DNA from: Deltaproteobacteria bacterium
GTDB lineage: Bacteria > Desulfobacterota > Desulfofervidia > Desulfofervidales > DG-60
Length of the DNA: 15,548 nucleotides
Direction: 5' to 3'
Assembly (NCBI GenBank): GCA_021163945.1
Contig: JAGGTC010000170.1
Coordinates: forward strand, 1 to 15,548
The position numbers and the translations under genes were made by a program. This document shows, in pieces, positions 12,012-15,548 of this stretch (within the stretch, counting starts at the first letter, position 1; every line of letters begins with the position of its first letter). The notes under the pieces were generated by a model, which saw nothing but the letters and a program-made list of their open reading frames with translations, was not told where the DNA came from and ran no database searches.

Positions 12012-14210
12012 TTAATAGCTTAACCCACCCCCTTTGTCAACTTTCAAAAATGGGACAACCGAAAGACTTTCTCCATCGGTTATTACCTTAATCATACCAT
12101 GTGTATTTGTTGAATAGACCTTGTATTTATGTTTGGCCTTTTTTCTGATAGGGCCAGAAAATATAACGTATTTGGGATTTACTGAGTCAATAAACACTAT
12201 TGCCTTGAGGGCGTCGTAATAAAGAAGGAGACCAAATTTTTTGTATCTAAATTTTAATAACTTGGGAGAGTAGGATTCTATAGCTACACCATTGATCTCT
12301 TTATAAAAGGGTAGGTCTTTATTTGACCAAAATACCTTTGGCCTAAAGTGGTTTATTAAAAAAGAAAGGCCATTTGAGCCTTTAGGAGAAATTGATAGAA
12401 GGTAGTCTAAAGAAACAATCTTTTGTCTAAGGAGAAATGGTGCAATAATCCTCCTTTCTATGTCAAAATTTGATGAGACTTTACCAAAAATCATCATATT
12501 TTTGCCATGGGGAAACTGTATAAATATGGCTTGCCCCCTTCCTACATCCAAAATACTTACCTTAAGCCTTGATGAAAATAAATGATAAATGGGAAAATAA
12601 ATGACTTCTAAGAACAAGGTGATCAGTGTGGCAAAAAATATGTATTTAAATATATTTGTCTTTATATTTGTAAGACAAAGGATAAGGCTATAGAGGAGTA
12701 TGACCTCAAGCCAGTTTGGGGAGACTACCCAAAGGCCTGCCTTTGGTAAATTGCTTATAAAGTGGATAAATGTGAGCAGTTTAGAGAGCCCCCATCCCCC
12801 AAGATTTATAAGTGCACTAGAAATTGCAGGAAATATAAACAAGGTAAAGATTGATAAGAGCCCTAAGGGCAAGATAAAGAGGGCGATTGCAGGAATGGCA
12901 AAGATATTTACTAAAGGGCCAATTGTAGAGATATGACAAAAATAGTGCATTAGAAGGGGTAGTGTACCCAGCCATGCAGCTACTGTAAAATAGGTGCACA
13001 GTGTTGACCACTTAAAGGCCCTTTGATACCAATTTTTAGGAGAGAGACAAAGGATGTTTTTTGCCCAAGGAAGCCTTGGGGTAAGATAAATTATTGAGGC
13101 CAGTGCCACAAAGGAGAATTGAAAAGATGGACTATATAGTAGGGGAGGGTAGAGGAGTAAGAGCAGCCATGCCGCTGTTACTAAAAGGAGCCATCTATCC
13201 CTTCCCCTCCCACTAAATAATATCCACCAAAATAGGATCAACATAATGAATGCCCTGCTAGTAGCAGGGGAAAAGTGGGTTAAGGCAGCATAAAAGAAGG
13301 TTGGGATAAGGCTTAAGATTACAATAATTTTCTTTAAATTAAATGCCAATAAAAGATATTCTGAACGAGAGGCCAAAAACCAAATGGCTGTATAAATCAG
13401 CATCATTACCATACCAAGGTGCAATCCAGAGATGGCCAAGAGGTGGCTTACGCCACATCTAGAAAAGTCATCCTTTAATTCTTTAGAGAGGCCTCCTCTT
13501 TCCCCTAAAAGGAGGGCAGCATAAACTGCCCTTGTTTGAGAGGAGAGGTTCTTGCTTAGAAAGGCCCTTATCCTATCCCTTATACCCTCTAACATTCTTG
13601 TCCATATTGATAAGTCCTTATATCCCATAATAAATAGCCTATCTCTACTGGTGCTTATCCTCCCCCACACCCCCTTTGATTGCCAAAAGAGTGAGTAATT
13701 GAAACAGCCTGGATTTGAAAACCCCTTTATTTTCTTAAGCTTCCCTATCACCTTTAATACCTGCCCAATAGAATAGGATCCTTTATTCAATGGGGTCCTT
13801 TGGTAAATGTCTACTAAAAGCTTACCTCTAATAGGTATATATCTTTGGCCAATTAGGATATTTAATTTCCCTAAAATAAGGCTTATCCTCCTTTGATAAT
13901 ATCTGGGCATTTGTAAAATGGAGCCTGTAATGACAACCTTCCTATCAAAATATTGGGTAATACCGTTTGGCAACCTAAAGTATGATGCCATTAGGGTTGA
14001 TCCACAAAAGAACAGAAAGCAACCAAAAGAAAATAGGAAAAGTTGGTATCTGTTGTATATCAAGTAGCTAATTACTAAAAATATTGCCGCAACTATCAGA
14101 AATAGATAAAATCCCCCATGCCATTTTCCCCCTAAAAGGAGACCAAAAAGAAAGGGAGGAAAAAAGAAAATGAGGGGGGATTTAAGCAGGAACGCGCTCA
14201 ATCTCTGCAC
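12012..14210 (-). CDS. comEC: ComEC/Rec2-family DNA uptake channel with degenerate metallo-beta-lactamase domain
   Basis: A 732-residue membrane protein. N-terminal hydrophobic helices (about 12-77) precede a beta-rich soluble part (90-195, DUF4131 type). The Competence domain with the signature SHLLAISGLHLGM (255-267) and about eight further membrane helices follows (to about 540). Residues 549-728 correspond to the C-terminal metallo-beta-lactamase domain: DVGRGQ (555-560) for the usual DVGQGD, then IFGK (574-577) where IDGG/IDTG is expected. The metal-binding SH-D-DH-GG motif is replaced by SISPKGSNG (607-614). No metal site remains, so nuclease activity proposed for this domain should be lost. 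ComEC carries single-stranded DNA across the inner membrane. The start is probably the GTG at 14210, overlapping murA by 29 bases, though a TTG at 14201 is possible. Confidence 0.9.
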   Translation of the reverse strand: MQRLSAFLLKSPLIFFFPPFLFGLLLGGKWHGGFYLFLIVAAIFLVISYLIYNRYQLFLFSFGCFLFFCGSTLMASYFRLPNGITQYFDRKVVITGSILQMPRYYQRRISLILGKLNILIGQRYIPIRGKLLVDIYQRTPLNKGSYSIGQVLKVIGKLKKIKGFSNPGCFNYSLFWQSKGVWGRISTSRDRLFIMGYKDLSIWTRMLEGIRDRIRAFLSKNLSSQTRAVYAALLLGERGGLSKELKDDFSRCGVSHLLAISGLHLGMVMMLIYTAIWFLASRSEYLLLAFNLKKIIVILSLIPTFFYAALTHFSPATSRAFIMLILFWWILFSGRGRDRWLLLVTAAWLLLLLYPPLLYSPSFQFSFVALASIIYLTPRLPWAKNILCLSPKNWYQRAFKWSTLCTYFTVAAWLGTLPLLMHYFCHISTIGPLVNIFAIPAIALFILPLGLLSIFTLFIFPAISSALINLGGWGLSKLLTFIHFISNLPKAGLWVVSPNWLEVILLYSLILCLTNIKTNIFKYIFFATLITLFLEVIYFPIYHLFSSRLKVSILDVGRGQAIFIQFPHGKNMMIFGKVSSNFDIERRIIAPFLLRQKIVSLDYLLSISPKGSNGLSFLINHFRPKVFWSNKDLPFYKEINGVAIESYSPKLLKFRYKKFGLLLYYDALKAIVFIDSVNPKYVIFSGPIRKKAKHKYKVYSTNTHGMIKVITDGESLSVVPFLKVDKGGGLSY

Positions 14211-15429
14211 CCAATGCCCTAAGCTTTACCTCAATTTTTTCATATCCCCTATCCAGGTGGTATACCCGATAGACCTCTGTTACACCCCTTGCGGCAAGAC
14301 CTGCCAATACCAAAGAGGCACTGGCCCTTAGATCCGATGCCATCACAGGGGCACCTTTCAGGCACGATACCCCCCTTACCACTGCGCTACTACCATCAAT
14401 CTTTATATCCGCCCCCATCCTCTTTAACTCCAAGACATGCATAAACCTGTTCTCAAAGATACGTTCAGTAATTACACTGACCCCATCCCCTAGACACATA
14501 AGGGCCATAAATTGGGCCTGCATGTCTGTAGGAAAGCCAGGGTATGGTAAAGTGGTTACATCCGTACTGTGTATGGACGTGGCCTTTACAAATACCTTTC
14601 TACCCCTTTCCTCAATGATTAGGCCTGCATCCCTCAACTTATCCACTATGGCCTGCATATGATTTAGACAACAATCCTTTATAATAACCTCTCCCCCGGT
14701 GATACCGGCTGCTATCATATAGGTGCCTGCCTCAATGCGGTCAGGGATAATCCTAAATTCTGTTCCAGAGAGCCCATTTTTGCCCTCAATAAAAATGGTA
14801 TCTGTGCCTGCCCCTTCAATCTTTGCCCCACACCTATTTAACATATTGGCCAAGGCCTCTACCTCTGGCTCACGGGCCGCATTTTTAATGACTGTAATCC
14901 CCTTTGCCAAGGTGGCAGCCATCATTAAATTTTCTGTACCAGTAACTGTAGGTATGTCCAAATAGATATCTGCCCCTTTGAGGCAATTTGCCCTTGCCTC
15001 AATGTAGCCTTGATCAAGTGAGATCTTTGCCCCCATCTGGGCAAGTCCCTTTAGGTGTAGGTCTATAGGCCTTGCCCCAATAGCACACCCACCAGGTAAA
15101 GACACCTTTGCCCTTCCCAACCTGGCTATGAGGGGGCCAAGCACAAGGATAGATGCCCGCATGGTGCGCACCAAATCATATGGGGCCATATAGCCTTTAA
15201 GTCTTGATGCATTTACCCTCAGACCATCACCCTCTTCAAATTCAACCCCTAGGTTTTCTAGCAATCTTTTAATAGTAAAGATGTCCCTTAGTTTTGGTAC
15301 ATTATAGTAAGTGTTCCAATCAGATGTTAAAAGACTTGCTACTATTATGGGAAGGGCTGCATTTTTTGCCCCACTTATAGCAATCTCTCCCCTAAGTGGT
15401 TTTCCACCCTTTATAACCAGCTTATCCAC
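14182..15429 (-). CDS. murA: UDP-N-acetylglucosamine 1-carboxyvinyltransferase
   Basis: A 415-residue enzyme of the EPSP-synthase fold that transfers enolpyruvate from PEP to UDP-GlcNAc, the first committed step of peptidoglycan synthesis. Residues match the E. coli enzyme closely: K22 and N23 (SGAKNAALP), R91, catalytic C115 in PGGCAIGARPIDLHL, R120, the general base D302 in FPTDMQAQF (E. coli D305) and R394 in HLDRGYE (E. coli R397). Because C115 is cysteine rather than aspartate, the enzyme is expected to be sensitive to fosfomycin. The start is a GTG with AGGG four bases upstream. First gene of the ten-gene minus-strand array; two large hairpins lie just upstream. Confidence 0.97.
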   Translation of the reverse strand: MDKLVIKGGKPLRGEIAISGAKNAALPIIVASLLTSDWNTYYNVPKLRDIFTIKRLLENLGVEFEEGDGLRVNASRLKGYMAPYDLVRTMRASILVLGPLIARLGRAKVSLPGGCAIGARPIDLHLKGLAQMGAKISLDQGYIEARANCLKGADIYLDIPTVTGTENLMMAATLAKGITVIKNAAREPEVEALANMLNRCGAKIEGAGTDTIFIEGKNGLSGTEFRIIPDRIEAGTYMIAAGITGGEVIIKDCCLNHMQAIVDKLRDAGLIIEERGRKVFVKATSIHSTDVTTLPYPGFPTDMQAQFMALMCLGDGVSVITERIFENRFMHVLELKRMGADIKIDGSSAVVRGVSCLKGAPVMASDLRASASLVLAGLAARGVTEVYRVYHLDRGYEKIEVKLRALGAEIERVPA

Positions 15430-15460
15430 CTTGCCCTATTTTTAACACATCGATACCATT

Positions 15461-15523
15461 AAGTGAAGCTCCCTGCCTACAAGGCGGGGCTTCACTTTAC
15501 TTTGAGGGGCAGAGCCCCTCAAA
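15461..15523. repeat. Pair of strong hairpins upstream of murA (IS-end or REP-like)
   Basis: Hairpin 1: AAGTGAAG (15461-15468) pairs with CTTCACTT (15490-15497), and CCCTGCC (15471-15477) with GGCGGGG (15483-15489, one G-T pair). There is a 2-base bulge and loop TACAA. Hairpin 2: TTTGAGGGGC (15501-15510) pairs perfectly with GCCCCTCAAA (15514-15523) across AGA. Neither is followed by a T run on the minus strand, and the plus-strand T run comes about 10 bases late, so they are poor intrinsic terminators. GC-rich paired hairpins like these in an AT-rich genome resemble REP elements or the ends of IS200/IS605 transposons. No gene is visible in 15430-15548. Confidence 0.6.
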
Positions 15524-15548
15524 CTCCCCAAAAAGATTTTTATTTCCT

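Noticed and set aside
1..15548. CRISPR array or large anti-phage defence system.
   Set aside because: No regularly spaced direct repeats, cas genes or recognisable defence genes were found other than the vapBC pair.

Overview
The window looks like a piece of chromosome from an AT-rich, probably anaerobic Gram-negative bacterium. The gene set points that way: KdsD for the Kdo part of lipopolysaccharide, MurA, ComEC, a bacterial-type tRNA-His, and a two-cluster ferredoxin with a helical tail that I associate mainly with sulfate-reducing Desulfobacterota. Assignment to Desulfobacterota is an inference from gene content and style, not proof.

Layout. Positions 96-452 (minus) hold the ferredoxin, followed on its 3' side by a hairpin that looks like a terminator. 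Positions 453-960 hold no intact protein gene. They contain a tRNA-His gene (minus), a fragment resembling the C-terminal DUF4143 domain of AAA ATPases that stops at the tRNA 3' end, and a 160-bp segment bounded by perfect 15-bp inverted repeats enclosing what looks like the C-terminal end of an integrase-type transposase. On the plus strand follow truA and a secreted staphylococcal-nuclease-like protein with a cysteine/histidine tail. Convergent to these is a vapBC toxin-antitoxin pair (minus) with a clear promoter overlapping a perfect inverted repeat, then a short cysteine-containing relic.

From 15429 down to 3189 runs a tightly packed minus-strand array of ten genes: murA, comEC, cysS, purF, kdsD, a DapA-family gene, a 6-phosphofructokinase, scpA, rluB and a PAS histidine kinase. 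Most junctions overlap (often ATGA), and I saw no terminator between them, so co-transcription and translational coupling are likely. The array mixes cell-envelope precursor synthesis (murA, kdsD), core information processing (cysS, rluB, scpA), purine synthesis, glycolysis and DNA uptake. It is a mixed housekeeping operon rather than one pathway.

The right edge (15430-15548) has no gene but carries two strong hairpins resembling dispersed or IS-end repeats.

I did not find a convincing new multi-gene system. The points most worth a second look are the transposon-derived segment that supplies the ribosome-binding site of truA, the ComEC whose metallo-beta-lactamase domain has lost its metal-binding motif, the DapA-family protein lacking the usual active-site tyrosine, a 20-bp tandem duplication that builds the start of the phosphofructokinase gene, and the array's scpA without an adjacent scpB.
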